Source: Dehalococcoidia bacterium (GTDB lineage: Bacteria; Chloroflexota; Dehalococcoidia; GIF9; AB-539-J10). Taken from it: DNA of 9,678 nt. Shown piece after piece: positions 1-6,015 of this stretch. The stretch spans positions 1-9,678 of the forward strand of contig JAUWGN010000024.1 of assembly GCA_030606385.1 (NCBI GenBank). The letters run 5' to 3'. Made by a program: the position numbers and the translations under genes. How positions within the stretch are numbered: the stretch's first letter is position 1; each line of letters starts with the position of its first letter. The notes beneath the pieces were generated by a model. It worked only from the letters and a program-made list of their open reading frames with translations. It did no database searches and was not told the origin of the DNA.

Positions 1-153
1 AAAACATTGTTCTATACAGAACTTAAATTCGGATTTCCTCATAAGTTCCAGAGCTTCGGAATAGATAAGCTCATTTATCTGGTAGTAATCATCCTTGGTG
101 AAAGCCCAAGCTACATCAAAATGAGAATGAGGAACGAGATATATCGTTTGCAT
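1..153 (-). CDS. Glycoside hydrolase family 38 alpha-mannosidase, N-terminus (partial)
   Basis: Only the first 51 codons lie in the window; the gene runs off the left edge. The reading starts at an ATG at 153 and contains VPHSHFDVAW at residues 7-16. In GH38 enzymes the H-x-D of this N-terminal motif (here H11 and D13) binds the catalytic zinc. The start is well supported: a perfect GGAGGT lies four bases upstream, embedded in the last two sense codons of mpgP, and only one base separates the mpgP stop from this ATG, so translation is probably coupled. GH38 enzymes hydrolyse alpha-mannosides; E. coli MngB, for example, acts on 6-phospho-mannosylglycerate. Placed directly behind a mannosylglycerate-making phosphatase, this one may hydrolyse mannosylglycerate or a related mannoside. 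The family call is fairly firm, the substrate is inference, and the catalytic nucleophile lies outside the window. Confidence 0.85.
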   Translation of the reverse strand, partial: MQTIYLVPHSHFDVAWAFTKDDYYQINELIYSEALELMRKSEFKFCIEQCF

Positions 154-154
154 T

Positions 155-979
155 TCAACCTCCAAATATTTCTTTGATTGCCCTGCTCCACCCCTCAGGT
201 CCAATTCCTTGAACCTTGCGCAAATTAGGCACATCTATGTTTTCCCAGGTATAATCTCTCTTCTGCACCAAGATTGGCATATCAACTGTAGAAAGCATAG
301 GCAAATCATTGAGGCTGTCACCTAGCCCAATAGTCTCTATTTCATCCCACATCTCACGATATAATCCAGTCACAATCTTCACCGCTTTACCTTTATCATT
401 ATCCCCCATAACACCGTAAAACCGTCCCCCATGCGTCCAGTTAAGGCCAGCCTGCTTAATCTTCCGTAAGAACTCATCTATCTCCCCGGAGGTAATGTGA
501 GATTGCTTTGCTCCGCTCGCAATGACAACCGTCTCATCATACTCCCTTTGTTTAGCTAATTTAGCAGACTCGATATCTAAACCAGTTTCTTCAGCTACTT
601 CCTCATCGCTCATATCGCCGAAGCCTCTAAAGTGAAATCCACCCTCTTCTATCACCTTACTCAGCAATTGTCTGACCTCCTTATAAGAAGTGCCTAACTC
701 AATGACCAATAGCTCATCGATACTTCTGTGGTACTCAAATGAAAATGGGAAGTAGCCTCGCGGTATGAGAATGGCGCCTCCATTTTCCACTATAAAAGGA
801 TGAAAATTTTCCAATTTACGCCGGTATACTTCTTGTTCTGCTCTAGTCTTCGCTGAACAAAATATTAAAGGCACACCTATTTTTTTGAGTCGGTTTACTC
901 CAGCAATAGATTTTTCATATGAATAAGTAACTAAGTCGAGAAGAGTGCCATCCAAGTCAGTGAATACAATTTGCTTCAT
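155..979 (-). CDS. mpgP: Mannosyl-3-phosphoglycerate phosphatase
   Basis: This 274-residue cytoplasmic HAD-superfamily phosphatase should remove phosphate from mannosyl-3-phosphoglycerate to give the compatible solute mannosylglycerate. HAD motif I is DLDGTLLD (residues 8-15, D8 nucleophile and D10). Motif II is the Ser of FCSAKT (40-45). The Lys-containing GDNDKGKAV segment (192-200) matches the motif III region. Motif IV is GLGDSLNDLPML (218-229, acidic D221 and D225). The cap contains REYDE (145-149), typical of the MPGP branch, and length fits the family. The ATG at 979 lies nine bases after the upstream pyrophosphorylase stop; its ribosome site is weak, so it may depend on coupling. It is followed one base later by a GH38 mannosidase. 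In Dehalococcoides this activity is fused to the synthase; here it stands alone, with the synthase 2.9 kb away. A generic Cof-type phosphatase is less likely given mpgS nearby. Confidence 0.92.
   Translation of the reverse strand: MKQIVFTDLDGTLLDLVTYSYEKSIAGVNRLKKIGVPLIFCSAKTRAEQEVYRRKLENFHPFIVENGGAILIPRGYFPFSFEYHRSIDELLVIELGTSYKEVRQLLSKVIEEGGFHFRGFGDMSDEEVAEETGLDIESAKLAKQREYDETVVIASGAKQSHITSGEIDEFLRKIKQAGLNWTHGGRFYGVMGDNDKGKAVKIVTGLYREMWDEIETIGLGDSLNDLPMLSTVDMPILVQKRDYTWENIDVPNLRKVQGIGPEGWSRAIKEIFGG
158..163 (-). promoter_or_regulatory. Shine-Dalgarno site of the GH38 gene, inside mpgP
   Basis: GGAGGT on the minus strand forms the last two sense codons (Gly-Gly) of mpgP and sits four bases before the GH38 ATG at 153. 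It fixes that start and implies that ribosomes finishing mpgP reinitiate on the mannosidase. Confidence 0.8.
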
Positions 980-988
980 CTTTAGCAG

Positions 989-2056
989 TTAAACAACCTC
1001 GTTCGGCTGAATTGAAGCACCTTTGGGTAATTTGCTACCCTCTTTGACTTTCACCCTGTCACCTAAAACACAGTTGTCCAAAATTTCGCTTCGTTGCCCA
1101 ATGTAGCAATTAGAAGCAATAATACAATTCCTGAGCTTCACTTCTTTAGCAACTTCGCAGTTTTGCCACAATACCACTCCTTCTACTGTAGCACCCTGCC
1201 CTATTTGACAGCCAGGACCGATAATGGCAGGGCCTTTTATTACCGAATCTCTATCAATAAAGCAGCTTTCACCAATTATTGCTGGGCCCTCAATTTGAGC
1301 TGAAGGGTGAACAAAACTCTCTCCCTCAAGTTTCACATCCTTATCGCCAATATAACGAAGGAGCAGGTCGCGATTTAGTCTGAAGTACTTCTCGGGTGTG
1401 CCAATATCAATCCAGTAAGATTCAAACGGGTAGCCGTAGATAGCTCGCCCTTTTTCCAGAAGCGGAGGGAAAACATCGTGTTCGAATGAAAAAAAAGTAT
1501 TGGAGGCAACATAGCTCAAAATATCAGGCTCCAGAACGTAGATGCCAGCATTAATCATGTTGGTAGTCACTTCACTCCAATGTGGTTTCTCTATAAAATG
1601 CCTAACTCTGCTCTGTCCGTCAGTCTCTACCACACCGTAGATAGTGGGATTTTCCACTGGCGTCAAGGCTATAGTAGCAATAGGTTTTTTTTCACGGTGA
1701 AAATTCATCATGGCAGTTAAATCAAGAGCAGTGAGAATATCACCATTCAAAACAACAAAGCATTCATCCAATAATTTTTCAGCATTTCTTACCGCTCCCG
1801 CCGTTCCCAATGGAAAATCCTCCACAGAATAGGTTAACCTCACATCAAAGCCACTACCATCACCAAAGTAATTCTGGATTTGCTCAGACGGCTGGCCCAT
1901 CGCAAGTATTACGTCAACAATCTTGTGTTTCTTAAGATAATTGATAAGGTGTTCCAGAAAGGGACGATTCAACACCGGAACCATTGCTTTAGGAATATTG
2001 TGGGTAAGTGGACGCAACCTAGTTGCTTCTCCGCCAGCTAAGATAATTGCTTTCAT
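989..2056 (-). CDS. Mannose-1-phosphate guanylyltransferase-like NDP-sugar pyrophosphorylase
   Basis: This 355-residue nucleotidyltransferase should join a sugar 1-phosphate to an NTP, most likely making the GDP-mannose used by the synthase of this locus. The N-terminus MKAIILAGGEATRLRPLT with PK at 22-23 is the nucleotide-binding signature. Also present are LGTAGA (83-88), NGD (104-106, metal-binding Asp), EKP (156-158), NAGIY (169-173) and WIDIGTP (215-221). From about residue 245 the Gly/Ile-rich hexapeptide pattern (PAIIGESCFI, PAIIGPGCQIG) indicates a left-handed beta-helix. I chose the ATG at 2056 because the family signature begins there and GGAAAG precedes it; an in-frame ATG at 2071 and a TTG at 2092 are alternatives. 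The second Gly of the usual GGxGTRLRP is Ala here (GGEATRLRP), a mild deviation. Probably co-transcribed with mpgP and the GH38 gene. Glucose-1-phosphate specificity cannot be excluded from sequence alone; context favours mannose. Confidence 0.85.
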   Translation of the reverse strand: MKAIILAGGEATRLRPLTHNIPKAMVPVLNRPFLEHLINYLKKHKIVDVILAMGQPSEQIQNYFGDGSGFDVRLTYSVEDFPLGTAGAVRNAEKLLDECFVVLNGDILTALDLTAMMNFHREKKPIATIALTPVENPTIYGVVETDGQSRVRHFIEKPHWSEVTTNMINAGIYVLEPDILSYVASNTFFSFEHDVFPPLLEKGRAIYGYPFESYWIDIGTPEKYFRLNRDLLLRYIGDKDVKLEGESFVHPSAQIEGPAIIGESCFIDRDSVIKGPAIIGPGCQIGQGATVEGVVLWQNCEVAKEVKLRNCIIASNCYIGQRSEILDNCVLGDRVKVKEGSKLPKGASIQPNEVV

Positions 2057-2075
2057 GAGCTTTCCGCTCATGCTA

Positions 2076-2105
2076 AGTCTACCTTGCCTCAATCACACAG
2101 GTCAA
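2076..2105 (-). promoter_or_regulatory. Candidate promoter for the guanylyltransferase-mpgP-GH38 operon
   Basis: On the minus strand TTGACC (2105-2100) and TAGACT (2081-2076) are separated by 18 bases. Transcription would start near 2069, giving a short leader before the ATG at 2056; it would exclude the upstream TTG start. The match is moderate. Confidence 0.35.
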
Positions 2106-2137
2106 CGCGTTTGGCTATCAAACCTTGCCTGCCAATC

Positions 2138-2166
2138 TTGTGCTACCCGAAGCACTTTGTTAGAAT
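2138..2166 (+). promoter_or_regulatory. Candidate sigma70-type promoter for the asparagine-synthetase-like gene
   Basis: TTGTGC (2138-2143) and TAGAAT (2161-2166) are separated by 17 bases, and the start codon at 2202 lies about 29 bases after the predicted transcription start. It shares the 145-base divergent intergenic region with the guanylyltransferase promoter candidate, so the two units could be co-regulated. Confidence 0.5.
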
Positions 2167-2201
2167 AAGCCCCCATCGTTGCTGCTTGAAAAGAAAATAA
2201 T

Positions 2202-3869
2202 ATGAGTCAGCTAGTCGGCGTTTTCAGCCAAGATGGTAGCGAAGCAAGAGATAAATTAGTTACCATGCTGGAAACCTTTTACCCTCACCATGATGGTAAA
2301 GTTAATTCCGAGAACAATGAACACCGCTGGTTACTTAGTTCATCCTTCGAGGATATAGCTGGCAGTAAAGCCTTGGCTGAACTGTCTTCACCTATTGAAA
2401 GAAAGACATTGGAATATCCTTATTTAGATTATGGTGATAACCTGGTGTTGCTGTATGATGGTGAGTTCTACAACTTACCTCCAATAACATCTGAGCTTTA
2501 CCAGAATCACCGCTTAACAGACAAAGCTTGCGTCGAAGGACTAGCTTATTTACTTAAAGAACACCAGGGCGACCTTGAACAAAGGATAAAGAGAGCATTA
2601 AAGGATTTAGATGGGAACTATGCTTTAGTAGTTAGCAGTACCGACCAAACAGTAGTGACACGGGATTTTCTAGGCACAAAGCCCCTCTATATTGCTAAAG
2701 ATGGCAATTTTTCAGCTTTTGCTTCCAACAAGAAAGCTTTATGGAGAATAGGGTTAAGCAATGTCATGCCTCTGCGAGCCAGTATGCTCGCCATATTTAC
2801 TCACAATGGCATCGAAATCAAAAGGGCCTTCCCTCTCAACAAAGGGAGCATTGAACTAAAAGACTTAGGCCAAGTTGTGGATTGCTACCATGAAGCTATT
2901 TGCTCATCGGTGCGAAAAAGGTTAACGGATGTAGATAAAGTTGGCGTATTGTTATCAGGAGGTGTGGATAGCTGTTTAATAGCAAAATTGGTGTCGGATA
3001 TTGCTTCTTCTGCTGGAATAAAGGCAGTTGCGTATACCGCAGGCCTGAGTGATTCCCCTGATATAAGCTTCGCTCAAGGATTCGCCAGGAGGATAGGAAT
3101 TGACCATCGCGTAAAGGTATTGAATATAGATGACGTTGAAAAGTACATCCCCAAAGTTGTTGAGGCAGTAGAGGAAAGAGATTTTATTCAAATTGAAGCT
3201 GGCATCGCTATTTATGCCGCAGTTGACATGGCTAGTCAAGATGGCATAAAAGTCATCTTCTCAGGGCAGGGAGCAGATGAACTATGGGGCGGATATAGCT
3301 GGTACCCCGATGTTTTAGGTAAGGATGGTCGCCAGGAACTCTCCCGAAGGATGTGGGATGACTTCACTATGGCTGATGTAGAGACTCTGGATCGGGAAAA
3401 TAAGATAGCTAAGGCACACGAAATGGAAATGATGTTTCCTTATCTTGATTCCGAGGTAGTAAAATTAGCTATAATGGTAGCTCCGGAACTAAAAGTGACT
3501 TCTAAAAATGACCGAATAGGAAAGCATCCCCATCGCCAGTTCGCCAAAAAAATAGGAGTCCCCAGCAAATATGCCGATAGAAACAAGGAAGCTGTCCAAC
3601 ATGGCAGCGGTATCCACAGCGTACTAGACACAATAGCCAAGAGAAAGGGCTTTAATGCCGATTTAGTTAACAAAATCGATTATGCCAGCAGTAAAATAAC
3701 TACCAAGAAGATGGGTAGTTCGTCGCGATATGGCTACCGATATGCCAAGAGCCGTATCTGGCAAATACCCGAACATGTGCAGCTTTACTTAGATATGACA
3801 GCATATAACGAAGAGATGCTTAACGGGCTTGAAAGGGAGAAAATACAATCTTTCCTGGAGAAGATGTAA
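2202..3869 (+). CDS. Asparagine-synthetase-like amidating enzyme without the Cys2 nucleophile
   Basis: This 555-residue protein has the AsnB architecture. Residues 1 to about 190 resemble a class II glutamine amidotransferase domain (YDGEFYN at 85-91, LGTKPLY at 157-163). Residues from about 225 form an ATP-pyrophosphatase domain with SGGVDS (252-257), SGQGADELWGGY (354-365) and FPYLD (412-416). AsnB-type enzymes activate a carboxylate as an acyl-adenylate and attack it with ammonia. Active class II amidotransferases start Met-Cys; here the protein starts MSQLVGVF, with Ser in place of Cys2, and the usual Asn of YNGE is Asp. Glutamine hydrolysis is therefore probably lost, as in beta-lactam synthetases, and free ammonia or an internal amine may be used. 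The ATG at 2202 is the natural domain start and no in-frame Cys alternative is visible. Its place between mannosylglycerate genes suggests mannosylglycerate amidation (mannosylglyceramide). Family call firm; substrate unknown. Confidence 0.88.
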   Translation: MSQLVGVFSQDGSEARDKLVTMLETFYPHHDGKVNSENNEHRWLLSSSFEDIAGSKALAELSSPIERKTLEYPYLDYGDNLVLLYDGEFYNLPPITSELYQNHRLTDKACVEGLAYLLKEHQGDLEQRIKRALKDLDGNYALVVSSTDQTVVTRDFLGTKPLYIAKDGNFSAFASNKKALWRIGLSNVMPLRASMLAIFTHNGIEIKRAFPLNKGSIELKDLGQVVDCYHEAICSSVRKRLTDVDKVGVLLSGGVDSCLIAKLVSDIASSAGIKAVAYTAGLSDSPDISFAQGFARRIGIDHRVKVLNIDDVEKYIPKVVEAVEERDFIQIEAGIAIYAAVDMASQDGIKVIFSGQGADELWGGYSWYPDVLGKDGRQELSRRMWDDFTMADVETLDRENKIAKAHEMEMMFPYLDSEVVKLAIMVAPELKVTSKNDRIGKHPHRQFAKKIGVPSKYADRNKEAVQHGSGIHSVLDTIAKRKGFNADLVNKIDYASSKITTKKMGSSSRYGYRYAKSRIWQIPEHVQLYLDMTAYNEEMLNGLEREKIQSFLEKM

Positions 3870-3874
3870 ATTCC

Positions 3875-5068
3875 TTATTCCTCATGTAAGGCGTAAAGTA
3901 CACCAAGGTGCTCTTTTATAACGTTCATAAACTTCGAGCTATCTATTTTACCTATTGGAGCATTAAAATGAGGAACAGGTGGTTTTCCCCTACTGCTTAA
4001 CGCTCCCTGATTCACTAGTTCTCTTAAGATAAGCCTTTTTGTGCTCTCCTCACAAAGGGGTGAATGGTAAATAGTAGCCAACCCACTAAGTAACATATCC
4101 TTAAGATGCTGTGTTCCCCTCTCCTCATGCATATGAGGGTTCCTGGTCTCGATTTGAAATAAGTCTATGCCTTGCTCTACAGCTTCATGGTCTATCTCGG
4201 GCAATATGCCGCCAAAACTCTCGAACAGGAACGTCAGCTCACCGGGCTCCACAGCATACCCGGAAGCATAAGGCAAAAGCTCAGCAAGCTTCATGCTTAT
4301 AGCATGCTCTCCAGCATTCCCTGTCCTTATCACTTCAGTTTCAAAGTCCGTTTTGGAGAAAATCAAATCATTTAAGCACTTGTTAGTGGTTTCTGACACC
4401 CTTCCCCATTTCTTAAAGTATATCCCGCCTGAGATTTTAGGCTTATAATGCCATAATATCCTTACCATACTGTAAGGAGACCGAGCTAAGCTAAAACCAG
4501 CAGCGAAATCCCTGACATACTCTAATACCGCGCCAGGGAAATAATTGTCAGCATCAATAAAGCCAACATATTCTTTCCTTGCCACTTTAGCCATAAGTAA
4601 GCCCATTACCATAGCCTCACTTTTACCATCCCGTATCAGCCCATCCTCTCCTAAGATGTCATCATACCCCGCCTGCCTGACAGCCTCAGCAATGACGGGG
4701 TCTTTCTGATGCACAATGAAGGCATTGCGCATCGTATAGCGACAAATTTGATTCAAAGCGTCCTTTTCCATTTTGAACCTGTTGATTTTTCCCGTCTGGC
4801 TATTCGATACCACTATAACCAAGCAATCATGTGGCACACCACTAATCACACCTTCAAATAACTTGAGTTTTTCGTCCTTAATTGGAATTACCACCACCAT
4901 CCTACCTTCAAAGGATTTGATGGTATCTTCATCTATTTTCATCACCCCCATGGCACCATGGGCAGGCAGCTCGCTTTTAAATCCCGAATCCAATGAGACA
5001 ACCCGTTGCACGGCATTTATCCTTACCGCTCCAAAACGCTCAGTATACCTCGGACTCTCAATAAACAT
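3875..5068 (-). CDS. mpgS: Mannosyl-3-phosphoglycerate synthase (GT55)
   Basis: This 397-residue cytoplasmic GT-A-fold glycosyltransferase should transfer mannose from GDP-mannose to 3-phosphoglycerate, the committed step of mannosylglycerate synthesis. Family features in order: the N-terminal PRYTERFGAVR (6-16), VVVIPIKDE (58-66), VSNS (87-90), IRDGKSEAM (145-153), the metal/nucleotide DAD motif in GFIDADNYFPGA (169-180), GEHA (253-256) and NPHMHEE near 310-316, whose histidines probably help bind the metal. The length fits stand-alone MPGS; no phosphatase domain follows, unlike fused MgsD of Dehalococcoides. The ATG at 5068 is preceded by GGAGG at 5077-5073 with good spacing. The gene is convergent with the asparagine-synthetase-like gene (five bases between stops, no clear terminator) and has its own upstream promoter candidate, so it is transcribed apart from mpgP although the two act consecutively. 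Confidence 0.93.
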   Translation of the reverse strand: MFIESPRYTERFGAVRINAVQRVVSLDSGFKSELPAHGAMGVMKIDEDTIKSFEGRMVVVIPIKDEKLKLFEGVISGVPHDCLVIVVSNSQTGKINRFKMEKDALNQICRYTMRNAFIVHQKDPVIAEAVRQAGYDDILGEDGLIRDGKSEAMVMGLLMAKVARKEYVGFIDADNYFPGAVLEYVRDFAAGFSLARSPYSMVRILWHYKPKISGGIYFKKWGRVSETTNKCLNDLIFSKTDFETEVIRTGNAGEHAISMKLAELLPYASGYAVEPGELTFLFESFGGILPEIDHEAVEQGIDLFQIETRNPHMHEERGTQHLKDMLLSGLATIYHSPLCEESTKRLILRELVNQGALSSRGKPPVPHFNAPIGKIDSSKFMNVIKEHLGVLYALHEE

Positions 5069-5120
5069 TTCGCCTCCACCAAAAAGAAGATAATATCAAA
5101 GTTAGCTATCTACCAAATAA

Positions 5121-5149
5121 ATTATACACAAGATGCCTCGAGTATTAAA
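5121..5149 (-). promoter_or_regulatory. Candidate promoter of mpgS
   Basis: A perfect minus-strand -10 TATAAT (5126-5121) lies 17 bases from a weak -35 TTTAAT (5149-5144). Predicted transcription starts near 5114, leaving a leader of about 46 bases that includes GGAGG at 5077-5073. A second minus-strand -35-like TTGACA occurs further upstream (5197-5192), but its matching -10 is less clear. Confidence 0.45.
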
Positions 5150-5169
5150 ATAGAACAAATGCCTGCTCA

Positions 5170-5175
5170 TATAAT
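5170..5175 (+). promoter_or_regulatory. Perfect -10 hexamer ahead of the decayed HhH gene
   Basis: TATAAT on the plus strand ends 15 bases before the ATG at 5191. No good -35 is visible at 16-18 bases upstream, so this may be a remnant promoter of the pseudogene or simply AT-rich chance. Confidence 0.25.
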
Positions 5176-5190
5176 AGTAGGTTCTTGACC

Positions 5191-5638
5191 ATGTCAACCA
5201 AAACGACGGAGATCATAGAAAAACTTCTAACTCTACCAACACATTCACAGGAACTGGGACTGAACTTAAACAGGGAGGAAGATAGATTTAAATGGTTCCT
5301 TGCCTAAATTCTGTTTTGCCAAAAGGATTTTCTCCAAAACAGCCAGGAGAACTTTTCAAGAACTTGAAACAGCAGGAGTTATTACTCCGGGAAATATCAT
5401 CAATGCTGGCTGGGATAAGTTGGTGGAGATATTGGATTCAGGTGGTTATGTGCGCTACGATTTCTCCACAGCATCCAACTTGCTTAACATGGCTAACAAA
5501 TTAAAGGAAAGGTATGGTTCTCTACACAATTTATATGACCAATCTTTAGATAGTAAAGACCTGGAGGGAAAATTGCTTGAATTTAAAAGTATTGGTCCAA
5601 CGGTGGTCAACATTTTCCTTAGCCTCATCAAGAGTTAA
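5191..5638 (+). pseudogene. Decayed helix-hairpin-helix DNA-glycosylase/endonuclease-III-like gene
   Basis: An ATG at 5191 opens a frame of 38 codons ending in FKWFLA, then hits a TAA at 5305-5307. The same frame continues with Ile-Leu-Phe, after which the family-like sequence jumps to another frame at a run of four T (5314-5317). Dropping one T joins it to AKRIFSKTARRTFQEL and onward. The rest contains GGYVRYDFSTASNLL (about 5440-5484) and EFKSIGPTVVNIFL near the end, which resembles a helix-hairpin-helix (GIGPxT) motif. From memory, intact relatives read through this junction as one protein annotated as HhH or endonuclease-III-like. The C-terminus also seems short; reading past the TAA at 5636 gives LRELQGI in frame, possibly a remnant continuation to the stop at 5693. 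Two lesions argue for a real pseudogene, though sequencing error is possible. The specific enzymatic activity is unknown. Confidence 0.65.
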
Positions 5639-5641
5639 CGG

Positions 5642-5670
5642 TTGGCTTTGAGAGAACTTCAAGGTATAAT
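5642..5670 (+). promoter_or_regulatory. Candidate promoter for the DUF503-helicase unit
   Basis: TTGGCT (5642-5647) and a perfect TATAAT (5665-5670) are separated by 17 bases. Transcription would start near 5677, about 38 bases before the ATG at 5715. It lies just after the decayed gene and would insulate the downstream genes from it. Confidence 0.5.
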
Positions 5671-5714
5671 TAATCAGGTCGTTCAACAACAATAGCAAAT
5701 CGTCTTTAACAAAA

Positions 5715-6008
5715 ATGCATGTGGGTGTATGCCGAGTACAGGTTCGTCTTCCCGAGAATCAATCCCTTAAGGGTAAACGTCGGGTAATTAAATCCATTAC
5801 TACCCGGCTACACAATAAGTTTAATGTCTCTGTAGCCGAAGTGGATAATCAACATTCCTGGCAGCTAGCCACGTTGGGACTTGCCTGCGTTAGCACCCAC
5901 AGAAGCCACAATGATGAAATTTTGTCTAACGCAATCAGGTTCATTACTCAAAACTACCCTGAACTGGAACTACTAAATTCAACAATAGAAACTTTCCCAT
6001 CTCCCTGA
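5715..6008 (+). CDS. ylxP: DUF503 (YlxP-like) family protein
   Basis: This 97-residue small cytoplasmic protein matches the DUF503 pattern closely: MHVGVCRVQVRLPENQSLKGKRR at the N-terminus (about residues 1-23), then FNVSVAEVD (36-44), W (49), and LGLACVSTH (54-62). The family's biochemical role is not established; in many bacteria the gene sits near rbfA and translation genes, which suggests a ribosome-linked role, but no such neighbour is present here. The ATG at 5715 is the canonical family start although no strong Shine-Dalgarno precedes it. The helicase ATG follows after seven bases, so the two are almost certainly co-transcribed from the promoter candidate at 5642-5670. Confidence 0.9.
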   Translation: MHVGVCRVQVRLPENQSLKGKRRVIKSITTRLHNKFNVSVAEVDNQHSWQLATLGLACVSTHRSHNDEILSNAIRFITQNYPELELLNSTIETFPSP

Positions 6009-6015
6009 AGTATTG

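Noticed and set aside
3699..3720. ACTACC...GGTAGT inverted repeat
   Set aside because: It is internal to the asparagine-synthetase-like coding sequence and follows the codons of a normal protein segment.
3873..3891. CCTTA...TAAGG inverted repeat at the convergent gene ends, as a terminator
   Set aside because: The stem is only five A/T-rich pairs with a nine-base loop and no T tract; it also lies partly in mpgS coding sequence.
4949..4962. CCATGG repeat (CCATGG-CA-CCATGG) as a regulatory palindrome
   Set aside because: It lies inside mpgS, encodes ordinary codons there, and has no positional reason to be a control site.
4773..5093. 106-codon plus-strand open frame opposite mpgS
   Set aside because: It is antisense to a strongly supported gene and has no recognisable motif or ribosome site.
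5314..5317. Programmed frameshift at the T run
   Set aside because: The run is too short and lies just after an in-frame TAA with no stimulatory structure evident; decay explains both lesions more simply.
5292..5504. 70-codon open frame over the decayed HhH gene
   Set aside because: It reads a third frame that does not carry the HhH-like sequence.
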